DNA from: JBBSUQ01 sp038234235
Lineage (GTDB): Bacteria; Bacteroidota; Bacteroidia; Flavobacteriales_D; Crocinitomicaceae
NCBI GenBank assembly: GCA_038234235.1
Contig: JBBSUQ010000100.1
Location: 1 to 11,753 of the forward strand
Reading direction: 5' to 3'
DNA: 11,753 bases
This document shows, piece by piece, positions 1 to 6,251 of this stretch. The notes below the pieces were generated by a model. The model did no database searches. It was not told the DNA's origin and was given only the letters and a program-made list of their open reading frames with translations. The position numbers and the translations under genes are program-made. Numbering within the stretch: the first letter of the stretch is position 1; each line of letters begins with the position of its first letter.

Positions 1-494
1 TTCCAAATCCAACAGGAGATAGAAGAATTTTCGCCTCCTCAGGCCCATCTCGTTTGCACCTTGGCGACACGCTAACCATGGATGCAGTTTTCATCACTTC
101 ACTTGACACCATAAACACAACAACAGTTGGTGGAGGTTTGCCAAACCATTTTGCAGAAGTGGCGGATATTCAAAACAGGTTTAAAAACAATAACGTAGGT
201 TGCGGTAAAACTTTCAATACGATAGATGAAACTTTAAATACAGAAAAGATAGAAGTGCCAATTGACGTAATAGTCTACCCAAATCCGTTCACTGACGAAT
301 TAAAAATTGCACAATTACAACAAAATTTTCAAGCTTTAAAAGTATTTGATATTGAAGGCAGATTATTGAAAGAAATAGACCTCGAAGGCAAAAACACGCT
401 TTCTTTCACCATAGAAAATTGTGCGCCAGGAGTTTTACTATTGCATTTTTCAGGAGAAAATGTGAGCTTGGTGAAAAGAGTTGTGAAACGATAA
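1..494 (+). CDS. T9SS cargo protein, C-terminal part (5' end outside window)
   Basis: The reading frame is open from base 3 to the TAA at 492-494, so this is the 3' end of a longer gene; the internal TTG and ATG codons are not needed as starts. The last ~75 residues (from about base 258) form a type A sorting domain of the type IX secretion system. They carry the YPNP motif (276-287), a beta-rich stretch with VFDIEGRLLK, a late APGV turn and a basic tail ending KRVVKR. In the family this domain directs export across the outer membrane and is then removed. The preceding part has a DRR...SSGP...L..GDTL pattern that I associate from memory with the region before the sorting domain in large secreted Bacteroidota proteins. 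The catalytic or adhesive part lies upstream, so the function of the mature protein cannot be read here. The sorting-domain call is firm. Confidence 0.88.
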   Translation, partial: PNPTGDRRIFASSGPSRLHLGDTLTMDAVFITSLDTINTTTVGGGLPNHFAEVADIQNRFKNNNVGCGKTFNTIDETLNTEKIEVPIDVIVYPNPFTDELKIAQLQQNFQALKVFDIEGRLLKEIDLEGKNTLSFTIENCAPGVLLLHFSGENVSLVKRVVKR

Positions 495-570
495 TTGCAC
501 TCTTTTTTGAAAATTATTGAGTATTTGACATTTTTTTTAGCTCGTTCTATCTTACAAAGAAAAAATTCAA

Positions 571-578
571 TATCTTTG
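571..578 (+). promoter_or_regulatory. Bacteroidota -7 promoter box upstream of tRNA-Leu
   Basis: TATCTTTG matches the Bacteroidota consensus TAnnTTTG exactly. It lies 45 bp before the first base of the tRNA, giving an expected transcript start near 585 and a leader of about 40 nt to be trimmed. No clear -33 TTG is seen at the usual spacing (the nearest candidate is GTTC near 544). This is the only good promoter match upstream of both the tRNA and tig. Confidence 0.55.
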
Positions 579-623
579 CACTCCAATTTAGTGAAAATAG
601 AACGCTATTTTTAAAATTGATTT

Positions 624-705
624 GCGGATGTGGTGGAATTGGTAGACACGCTAGACTTAGGATCTAGTGCCGCGAGGTGTGAGAGTTCGAGTCTCTCCAT
701 CCGTA
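624..705 (+). tRNA. tRNA-Leu (anticodon UAG)
   Basis: This is an 82-nt class II tRNA with a complete cloverleaf. The acceptor stem pairs GCGGATG (624-630) with CATCCGT (698-704), including one terminal G-U pair, and the discriminator is A705. The anticodon stem pairs CTAGA (651-655) with TCTAG, and the anticodon TAG is at 658-660, reading CUA and other CUN leucine codons. A long variable arm (GCCGCGAGGTGT region) and the T arm GAGAG-TTCGAGT-CTCTC (681-697) are present. The 3' CCA is not encoded and must be added after transcription. The layout closely resembles bacterial tRNA-Leu(UAG) genes such as E. coli leuW. Confidence 0.97.
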
Positions 706-709
706 CTCT

Positions 710-740
710 AATGGTATAAGTAGCTTATACCATTTTTTAT
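710..740 (+). terminator. Perfect hairpin with T-run between tRNA-Leu and tig
   Basis: AATGGTATAAG (710-720) pairs perfectly with CTTATACCATT (724-734) around a 3-nt TAG loop, followed by a T-run (733-738). This is the shape of an intrinsic terminator for the tRNA transcript. It ends only 26 bp before the tig start codon, so it may instead act as an attenuator or processing point if tig is read from the same promoter. The stem is AT-rich, so termination may be partial. Confidence 0.7.
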
Positions 741-766
741 TTAATGATATTGAAAAGCATAAACTA

Positions 767-2122
767 ATGAATGTAATTCGAGAAGATGTAGATGCGCTAA
801 ACGCAAATCTTAAAGTACAAATTGAACCAATCGATTACCAGGAAAAAGTAAAAAAAACCCTGGAAAAATATCGTAAAACTGCAAAAATTCCAGGTTTCCG
901 TCCAGGACATGTGCCTTTTGGCATGATCCAAAAACAATATGGAAAAGGTGCTTTACTGGAAGAATTGAACTCTGTAGTGAACAAAGGACTGCACGATTTT
1001 ATCGAGACTAATAAAATCGAAATCCTTGGAAATCCTATTCCGGTAGAAGAAAAAGGTTTAACTGGTGATTTTGAAAAACCCGAAAATTTTGAATTTGTTT
1101 ACAAAATTGGTTTGGTTCCAACAATCGATGTAGAAATTTCTGAGAAAAGTAAATTTGACTATGTTAAAGTTAAAGTAGATAAGGATCTAATTGACAAACA
1201 AATTTCAGATCTTTCTAAAAGATATGGAAAGTTATCATCTGCAGAAGAAATTGGAGAAAACGACTTGATAATGGGTCAATTTGTTGAATTAAATGATGAT
1301 AAATCAATTAAAGAAGCTGGAATTTTAAACAGTTCTACTTTCTCAATGGATTTCATTAAAGATGAAGCAACCAAAAAGAAATTTGTTGGAAGCAAAATCG
1401 GTGATAAAATTATTGTTGATATTCAAAAGTTAAGCAGAAACGAACAGGAAACAGCAGAACTTTTAGGAATTAAAGAAGAAGAAATAGCAAATCATAATAA
1501 TAATTTTCAGGTTACTGTAAATGAAATAAAAGCAATGCAACCTGCGGAGTTGAATCAAGAGTTGTATGATAAACTTTTTGGACCAAATACAGTTCAAAAT
1601 GAAGCTGATTTGCGAACAAGAATTGAAAGTGATTTAAAAGATATGTTCTCTAAAGATTCTGATAGAATTTTGAGCAACAATATTTACAAAAATCTTATTG
1701 AACAAACCGAAGTTATTTTGCCAGATACTTTCTTAAAAGAATGGATTAAACTTTCTAATGAGAATAAAATATCTGACGAACAAATTGAAGAAGAATACGA
1801 CAATTACGCTAAAGGATTAAAATGGTCGTTGATTCAAGGAAATATTTTCAAGAAAAATAACCTTACCGTGAATCAAGAAGAAGTTATGGATTTCACAAAA
1901 CAATTGTTGGCCAATAATTATGCGCAATATGGAATGGACGCACCAGATGATGCAGAATTAACAACAACTGCAAGAGGTTTTCTTCAAAAAAGAGAAGAAG
2001 CAGAACGCATTCAAGAAATGTTGATTGAGCAAAAATTAAATAATTTTTTCAAGACAACAGTTAAGCTCAATGAGAAAGAAGTTTCTTACGATGAGTTTGT
2101 TGAAATTGCAGCACAAAAATAA
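767..2122 (+). CDS. tig: Trigger factor, ribosome-associated chaperone
   Basis: The 451-residue product has the usual length for a Bacteroidota trigger factor. The N-terminal ribosome-binding domain carries the signature GFRPGHVP at residues 43-50, the same position as in E. coli, where this loop docks on the ribosomal tunnel exit. The middle region (about 150-250) sits where the FKBP-like prolyl isomerase domain belongs but is divergent, and it is followed by the long helical, highly charged C-terminal chaperone domain. Trigger factor shields nascent chains in the cytoplasm and helps present outer-membrane precursors for export. The ATG at 767 is chosen because it places the signature correctly; there is no Shine-Dalgarno, as is usual in this phylum. 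No separate TAnnTTTG box is visible between the tRNA and this gene, so transcription may come from the tRNA promoter. Confidence 0.96.
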   Translation: MNVIREDVDALNANLKVQIEPIDYQEKVKKTLEKYRKTAKIPGFRPGHVPFGMIQKQYGKGALLEELNSVVNKGLHDFIETNKIEILGNPIPVEEKGLTGDFEKPENFEFVYKIGLVPTIDVEISEKSKFDYVKVKVDKDLIDKQISDLSKRYGKLSSAEEIGENDLIMGQFVELNDDKSIKEAGILNSSTFSMDFIKDEATKKKFVGSKIGDKIIVDIQKLSRNEQETAELLGIKEEEIANHNNNFQVTVNEIKAMQPAELNQELYDKLFGPNTVQNEADLRTRIESDLKDMFSKDSDRILSNNIYKNLIEQTEVILPDTFLKEWIKLSNENKISDEQIEEEYDNYAKGLKWSLIQGNIFKKNNLTVNQEEVMDFTKQLLANNYAQYGMDAPDDAELTTTARGFLQKREEAERIQEMLIEQKLNNFFKTTVKLNEKEVSYDEFVEIAAQK

Positions 2123-2152
2123 ACACACACACACACATTACACACACACACA
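2123..2152 (+). repeat. Two AC dinucleotide tracts just after the tig stop
   Basis: Immediately after the TAA of tig, a tract of seven AC units plus A (2123-2137) is followed by TT and a second tract of six AC units plus A (2140-2152). The run is non-coding and lies between the stop codon and the terminator hairpin. Such repeats are prone to slippage; here length change would not alter any reading frame. Confidence 0.9.
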
Positions 2153-2157
2153 ACGTC

Positions 2158-2213
2158 AAAAATCCGTTCTTAAACCTCGAATTTTATCGAGACTTGGGAA
2201 CGGATTTTTTTTT
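2158..2213 (+). terminator. Composite intrinsic terminator of tig
   Basis: The stem pairs bases 2158-2169 (AAAAATCCGTTC) with 2198-2209 (GAACGGATTTTT). It continues through wobble and A-T pairs (2170-2173 with 2194-2197), and an inner stem CTCGA (2176-2180) / TCGAG (2187-2191) closes a 6-nt loop. A run of nine T (2205-2213) follows. On the other strand the hairpin is followed by only five T, so it may also weakly stop transcription coming from the DUF2797 gene. Confidence 0.88.
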
Positions 2214-2291
2214 ACTAAATAAATTTTGGACAATTATTTTTTTTTTGCAAAACGATATAATCCAAAAGATTCTGAAGAGCGAAGGACTCAG

Positions 2292-2342
2292 TTTAAAGTA
2301 GCCGATAATATTTAGATTTACAATATCGATCTGTACTTTAAA
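2292..2342. repeat. 51-bp interrupted palindrome between convergent genes
   Basis: TTTAAAGTA (2292-2300) and TACTTTAAA (2334-2342) are perfect 9-bp inverted copies. Nested inside, CGATA (2303-2307) pairs with TATCG (2324-2328). There is no T-run on either side, so it is not a standard intrinsic terminator. It begins 6 bp beyond the stop codon of the minus-strand DUF2797 gene and could fold in its 3' untranslated RNA, protecting or ending the transcript. Confidence 0.5.
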
Positions 2343-2347
2343 ATCTC

Positions 2348-3136
2348 TTATTCAAAAACAACTTCAAAACCACTGTGTCTTCTCACATTAAATACTTTTC
2401 CGGATTCGAAAATCAAATATTGTCCTTTAATTCCTATTAAAATTTCATCGACAATTGGAGATTTTTTTAAATCAATACTGCTCACACTTTCAGGAAATTT
2501 TGTTACTGGATAAGTGATCTGAAAAATCTCATCGTTTTCACTAAAATATTCAGTTAAGTCTGAAGGTAATTTATCGTGAAGCTCCCACTTTTCGTTTTCC
2601 AAATCTAAAGTATCGTCATAAATATCACAGAGCATTTTTCGCCAATTGGTTTTGTCAGCAAAAAAAGCTTTCATTTCAACTTCTAATCTTCCGGCTTCAT
2701 ATCTGTTAGGAGTTTCGGCAAGAATAATTGCGTTTCGTGCACCTTGATCTATCCATCTTGCGGGCAAGTTGGTGCTACGAGTAACACCCACTTTTATAAT
2801 ATCGCTAGCGGTGAGATATACAACATGAGTTTGATTGTGGTTTTTTTCTTCCCATTCTGGATCTCGACCTTCTCCCAAATGCGCTCTGCACAATTCAGGT
2901 CTTATAATGCAAGGTGAGGCGTTTGCATTGGTCGTAAAACAAGGATAACAAAACCCGTCGCCGAATGAATTTTTTGTTTTTTTATTGCAGTTTACACAGA
3001 AAATATTTCCACTCCATTGCAACTTAATGCTCTGTCCAATTTTTTCATTCATTTCAATTATTTCGGAATTAAATTTCAATGAATATTTCACCGTTTCCAA
3101 TAATTCCGAATTCATTTTACGCAGCGTACCTTGCAT
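2348..3136 (-). CDS. DUF2797 family protein with Cys-rich N-terminal region
   Basis: This 262-residue protein has no signal peptide and is probably cytoplasmic. I recognise it as DUF2797 from the conserved block around residues 76-169, including the RPELCRAH, KVGVTR and ARWIDQGA segments. Paired cysteines at C47/C50 and C63/C66 look like a zinc ribbon, with C76, C83 and H86 also conserved-looking. VVYLTASDIIKVGVT (105-119), then R127 and E152, has the spacing of a GIY-YIG nuclease core in which VYL and KVG stand for GIY and YIG; this is an inference, not an established activity. It is the third gene after gldB and gldC, 33 bp downstream of gldC, with a possible internal promoter. The start at 3136 is favoured because the ATG opens an MQGTLRKM segment typical of the family. 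The biochemical role is unknown. Confidence 0.8.
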   Translation of the reverse strand: MQGTLRKMNSELLETVKYSLKFNSEIIEMNEKIGQSIKLQWSGNIFCVNCNKKTKNSFGDGFCYPCFTTNANASPCIIRPELCRAHLGEGRDPEWEEKNHNQTHVVYLTASDIIKVGVTRSTNLPARWIDQGARNAIILAETPNRYEAGRLEVEMKAFFADKTNWRKMLCDIYDDTLDLENEKWELHDKLPSDLTEYFSENDEIFQITYPVTKFPESVSSIDLKKSPIVDEILIGIKGQYLIFESGKVFNVRRHSGFEVVFE

Positions 3137-3164
3137 TTTTTACTCTTTAAACCAGATTTTAAAC

Positions 3165-3172
3165 CAAATTTA
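3165..3172 (-). promoter_or_regulatory. Possible internal -7 box before the DUF2797 gene
   Basis: Read on the minus strand, TAAATTTG fits TAnnTTTG and lies 28 bp before the DUF2797 start, overlapping the gldC stop codon. Two direct copies of a 9-mer (TTTAAACCA on the plus strand, 3146-3154 and 3158-3166) lie in and just after it. No -33 element was identified. In AT-rich DNA such a match can occur by chance. Confidence 0.3.
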
Positions 3173-3517
3173 TTTTTCGGGTAATATTTTCATTTTCTCT
3201 GCAAAATGATAGCAATAATCTCTTAAATCTTCTACTATTGCTGTTTCTCCAGTTGCGTTTTGAAAGGTATCTGCCAGACTTACCAAAGTTTGATGAAAAA
3301 ATTGTTTCATTTCTTCAACAGACATATCTTTGGTCCACAGGTCAATTTTCATTGTGTTTTTTTCTTTTGGATCCCAAAGCGAGAGCAACATAGCTTTTGT
3401 CTCGGAGTTTTCCATACCGCCATCTTCGGCACTCCACTGCATTTTAACTGGTAAATTGTTTTCGTTGAGACCAATCGTAATCCCGATTTGTGATGTTTTT
3501 ATTACTTTATCTTCCAT
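3170..3517 (-). CDS. gldC: Gliding motility protein GldC
   Basis: The 115-residue product has the length and sequence character of GldC: a short, acidic protein without a signal peptide, with the conserved-looking segments LPVKMQWSAEDGG (22-34), MLLSLWDPKEKNTMKIDLWTKDM and a helical C-terminal half ending in DYCYHFAEKM. In Flavobacterium johnsoniae gldC lies directly after gldB, and its loss reduces gliding. Its molecular role is not known, and it is not part of the core secretion channel. Here it starts 7 bp after the gldB stop codon, so the two are surely one transcript. The identification rests on sequence recognition plus gldB adjacency and is strong. Confidence 0.92.
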   Translation of the reverse strand: MEDKVIKTSQIGITIGLNENNLPVKMQWSAEDGGMENSETKAMLLSLWDPKEKNTMKIDLWTKDMSVEEMKQFFHQTLVSLADTFQNATGETAIVEDLRDYCYHFAEKMKILPEK

Positions 3518-3524
3518 GTGTTTT

Positions 3525-4532
3525 TTATTCTACTTCGTAGTTTTGAATAATATCGTTATAAGGTGTTTTTAAAAGTTTTTCCAAAGTTATGTCATTGTCA
3601 TCCATAAATTGCAATACCATTTGATAGCCAAGATATTGTCCCAATCTATCTGGTCCTTTTTCAGGCAAACCAATTGTAAAAGGTGCATCGTTTAACATAT
3701 TAGATTTGTTTCTTTCATCAATAGTATAAAGCATTTGTTGCGTGATGAGGTATTTCCAATAGCTGTATTCATTTTTCTCTGCCCATTCATAATCGGCATC
3801 TGAATAACGCATAATGAGCGCGTCACTTTCGTCTGGAAAACAAGCTTTTGTGAGGTATAATATTTTTCCCCAGCGAACGATATTTTCGCCTAAATTACCG
3901 TCTGCTTCTTCAAGATAATGGGCAATAATCCAACTGCAAACTGCATCTCTTTCTAAATATTTTCTTTCCATTCCTTCTTTTATCCATTCAAAGAAAGTTT
4001 GAGGAGGCAATTCTTTAACAACATCAGTTTTTGGTCCCAAATATCTTTCCAAGCCAATTGCAATATCATTTTCTAATGAACTGGCATTTGCAGCGAATAA
4101 AGAATTTATAAAAATTATATTTTGAGGTTGTTTCCCTTTCGGAAAATGATATTTTAAATGACGAAATCCATCGTTTAAATTCATTTCAATTTTCTCCAAA
4201 TTACTAAATTTTTCTTCTATTCTTTTTTCTAGTCGAATAATGTATGGATCTTTTTTATATTCTTTTAAAGTATTATAAATTGTAGAATCATTTGAGTTTT
4301 TTATTTGAAGACAGTAACCTAAAGTATAGTCGTATGCATCTGGAATTTTATTTCGCATTTCGCGGTTCACAATTATCAGTTGACTAGAGTCAGAATTTGT
4401 GAGCAATGAATCTAAATTTAAGTAATTGATTTTCAGTTTTATATCCGAAGTGTCTACTTTGAGATTGTCATTTTTACAAGCAGAAATAACCAAGGTTAAA
4501 AAGAGAATTGATAAAAAATTTCCTGAACTCAT
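3525..4532 (-). CDS. gldB: Gliding motility lipoprotein GldB
   Basis: The 335-residue product carries a lipoprotein signal with lipobox ISAC (C19), so it should be lipidated and anchored in the envelope. The body matches GldB: it includes an IIFINSLFAAN segment, NDIAIGLERYLGP, the SWIIAHYLEEADGNLGENIVRWGKILYLTKACFPD region and the C-terminal GPDRLGQYLGYQMV block. In F. johnsoniae GldB is required for gliding, though its biochemical function remains unclear. The n-region (MSSGNF) has no Lys or Arg, unusual for a Sec signal, but an in-frame stop 8-10 bp upstream of the ATG rules out a longer ATG-initiated form. A TAATTTTG -7 box lies 22 bp upstream. It is the first gene of the gldB-gldC-DUF2797 operon. 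Confidence 0.93.
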   Translation of the reverse strand: MSSGNFLSILFLTLVISACKNDNLKVDTSDIKLKINYLNLDSLLTNSDSSQLIIVNREMRNKIPDAYDYTLGYCLQIKNSNDSTIYNTLKEYKKDPYIIRLEKRIEEKFSNLEKIEMNLNDGFRHLKYHFPKGKQPQNIIFINSLFAANASSLENDIAIGLERYLGPKTDVVKELPPQTFFEWIKEGMERKYLERDAVCSWIIAHYLEEADGNLGENIVRWGKILYLTKACFPDESDALIMRYSDADYEWAEKNEYSYWKYLITQQMLYTIDERNKSNMLNDAPFTIGLPEKGPDRLGQYLGYQMVLQFMDDNDITLEKLLKTPYNDIIQNYEVE

Positions 4533-4554
4533 GAAATATATTTAATATTGTATT

Positions 4555-4562
4555 CAAAATTA
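4555..4562 (-). promoter_or_regulatory. -7 promoter box of the gldBC operon
   Basis: On the minus strand, TAATTTTG matches TAnnTTTG exactly and sits 22 bp before the gldB start codon, leaving a leader of about 15 nt. A weak TCG replaces the -33 TTG at a spacing of about 18. It lies in the 85-bp region shared with the divergent operon starting at 4618. Confidence 0.5.
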
Positions 4563-4617
4563 ATCAAATCCTCTTATATTCGAGGGAATTTAAACGAAGA
4601 CTCAAACATTTTTAAAC

Positions 4618-5445
4618 ATGAAAAATATTATTTTAAAAAATCCTTTACTTTGCATACTGTTAGGTTTTTCAGTTTTATTGCAAACCAACACAATGGCACA
4701 AGATGCTGCAGATAAAAAAGTACAAGCAGGTTTAGTGGCCGGTTTTGGTCTCAATTTTCCGAAAGTGGGAACCAAAAAGATGATAAGAAATGGTGTAGGT
4801 ACCGATTTAACTATTGGTATGAACTTAAATTACAATTTCAACCCAAATTTAGGTTTTACAACTGGTTTAGAGTTTGATTTTGAGAGAATGAAATTTAAAC
4901 CTACCAGTGTTAATACATTCTATCGATACACTGATACAGAAATTGAACAAAAAAGAGATAAGGATGATGCTACACAAACAGGTTTTAGATTGACAGATAG
5001 AGAGCAAAAACCAGTTTACCTAACTATACCTACCATGTTTATGTTTCGTACCAACTTTATAGGTTACTTTAGATATTTTGGAAAATTTGGATTAAGAAAT
5101 AGTTTTCTTTTAGGAAATAAATTAAATGACAATGGTTTTAATATAAGTCCACTTGGAGTAGAAACTGCTGCAGAAAACAATGGAATGACAGCTAAAAATT
5201 CTATGAATTTATACAAAGGAGCAATTGGCTTGGCTGGTGGTTTTGAATGGAATTTTAGTGGAAACACTTGTTTAGTTACCGAATTGGGATATTATTATGG
5301 AATAAACCCTGTAATAAATGTTACCAATGAAGAAAATCAGACTTTGTTTACAAGAGATCCTGCAACGCCTTTAGCAGACGATGCTTATTTCACAAATAAA
5401 GTTTCTCAAAGTCAATTGATGTTGAAAGTTTCCATTTTATTCTAA
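4618..5445 (+). CDS. Outer-membrane beta-barrel protein (PorT-like / OMP_b-brl family)
   Basis: The 275-residue product has a Sec signal peptide with likely cleavage after A27 (TMA|Q). The mature part alternates short amphipathic strands with loops: a glycine-rich first strand (GLVAGFGLNFPK), NPNLGFTTGLEFDFE, YLTIPTMFMFRTN, GYFRYFGKFGLR, and a last strand ending in phenylalanine (LMLKVSILF), the usual C-terminal signal for barrel insertion. A charged loop of about 35 residues (roughly 102-137) probably faces outward. This fits the Bacteroidota 'porin family / PorT-like' barrels, but I cannot claim it is PorT itself, since many paralogues share the fold. It opens a four-gene operon: nadE begins 8 bp after its stop. 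Upstream, TATATTCG (4575-4582) is an imperfect -7 box. It is divergent from gldB. Confidence 0.8.
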   Translation: MKNIILKNPLLCILLGFSVLLQTNTMAQDAADKKVQAGLVAGFGLNFPKVGTKKMIRNGVGTDLTIGMNLNYNFNPNLGFTTGLEFDFERMKFKPTSVNTFYRYTDTEIEQKRDKDDATQTGFRLTDREQKPVYLTIPTMFMFRTNFIGYFRYFGKFGLRNSFLLGNKLNDNGFNISPLGVETAAENNGMTAKNSMNLYKGAIGLAGGFEWNFSGNTCLVTELGYYYGINPVINVTNEENQTLFTRDPATPLADDAYFTNKVSQSQLMLKVSILF

Positions 5446-5453
5446 TTCCAAAT

Positions 5454-6248
5454 TTGAAGACAGACTCACCTATTGCAAATTATATAGTTGGTTGGCTTAA
5501 CTCATACATTGAGAATTCGGGTCTTTCTGGTTTTATTGTGGGCATTTCAGGTGGGGTAGATTCTGCTTTAACTTCAACGTTATGTGCACTTACAGGGAAA
5601 AAAACAATCATTTTAACTTTGCCAATAAGACAACACTCGGCTGAATATAATCGTGCTTTGAATCATATTGAAGATTTGAAAAAGAAATTTCCAAACGTTG
5701 AAGCATTGGAAATAAATCTTACAGGAACTTTCACGAGATTTGAAGAAGATTTACCAAAAAATGTTTCAGCTAACTTCTTAGCTATGGCTAATTCTAGAGC
5801 AAGGTTGCGCATGGCGACTTTGTATGCTGTGGGTCAACAAAATGGTTGCATTGTCGCCGGAACAGGAAATAAGGTGGAAGATTTTGGCGTTGGGTTCTAT
5901 ACCAAGTATGGTGATGGAGGAGTTGATATTAGTCCGATTGCAGACTTATATAAAACCCAAGTATGGCAAATTGCAAAAGAAATAGGAGTGATAGAGGAAA
6001 TTGTAACTGCTCCGCCAACCGATGGACTTTGGGCTGATGGACGTTCAGACGAAGACCAAATTGGAGCTTCTTATCCAGAATTGGAATGGGCGATGGAAAA
6101 TTTAAACGCTACAACAGATTCTTTTTCTGATAGGCAAAAAGAAGTTATAACTTTATATAAAAGATTGCACAAAGCAAACTTACATAAAATGAATCCAATT
6201 CCAGTTTGTAATATACCGAGTGAATTATCATTAATCAATAAAAAATAA
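5454..6248 (+). CDS. nadE: NAD+ synthase, ammonia-dependent type, TTG start
   Basis: The 264-residue enzyme adenylates nicotinic acid adenine dinucleotide and amidates it to NAD+, the last step of NAD synthesis, in the cytoplasm. The PP-loop SGGVDS is at residues 32-37, the substrate/nucleotide segment VAGTGNKVED and YGDGGVDISPIADLYKTQVW follow, and TDGLWADGRSDEDQIG begins at 189. There is no nitrilase-like glutaminase domain, so ammonia is probably the direct nitrogen source. The start must be TTG at 5454: the first in-frame ATG is past the ATP-binding loop, and the predicted MKT N-terminus lines up with homologues. The gene begins 8 bp after the barrel gene and ends 3 bp before the M48 gene, so it is embedded in an envelope operon. 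From memory, nadE near gldB recurs in flavobacteria. Confidence 0.95.
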   Translation: MKTDSPIANYIVGWLNSYIENSGLSGFIVGISGGVDSALTSTLCALTGKKTIILTLPIRQHSAEYNRALNHIEDLKKKFPNVEALEINLTGTFTRFEEDLPKNVSANFLAMANSRARLRMATLYAVGQQNGCIVAGTGNKVEDFGVGFYTKYGDGGVDISPIADLYKTQVWQIAKEIGVIEEIVTAPPTDGLWADGRSDEDQIGASYPELEWAMENLNATTDSFSDRQKEVITLYKRLHKANLHKMNPIPVCNIPSELSLINKK

Positions 6249-6251
6249 ATT

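Noticed and set aside
54..104. TTG at 54 as the true start of the first gene
   Set aside because: The frame continues upstream to base 3 with family-like sequence (DRR...SSGP), so the gene is cut by the window edge rather than starting here.
491..538. Possible terminator after the T9SS gene (ATAATT/AATTAT and T8 at 531-538)
   Set aside because: The stem has only six A-T pairs, a 15-nt loop and sits 13 bp from the T-run; too weak to call.
329..586. Open frame on the minus strand over the end of the T9SS cargo gene
   Set aside because: It is antisense to the clear sorting domain, has no recognisable domain and runs through the intergenic region; treated as a shadow frame.
2123..2213. CRISPR-like or mobile-element repeat after tig
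   Set aside because: The AC tracts are simple dinucleotide repeats and the following inverted repeat is a terminator; there are no spacers, terminal repeats or transposase.
2237..2246. Run of ten T between tig and the DUF2797 gene as a second terminator
   Set aside because: No stable hairpin directly precedes it on either strand; it reads as an A on the minus strand, where a terminator would be needed.
2985..3209. Plus-strand frame over the DUF2797 start and gldC end
   Set aside because: Antisense to two convincing genes and without coding character.
3260..3572. Two plus-strand frames over gldC
   Set aside because: Overlapping shadows rich in Phe and Ser, antisense to gldC; no family resemblance.
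5064..5267. Minus-strand frame inside the first barrel gene
   Set aside because: Proline/leucine-rich reverse complement of barrel strands; no start context or domain.
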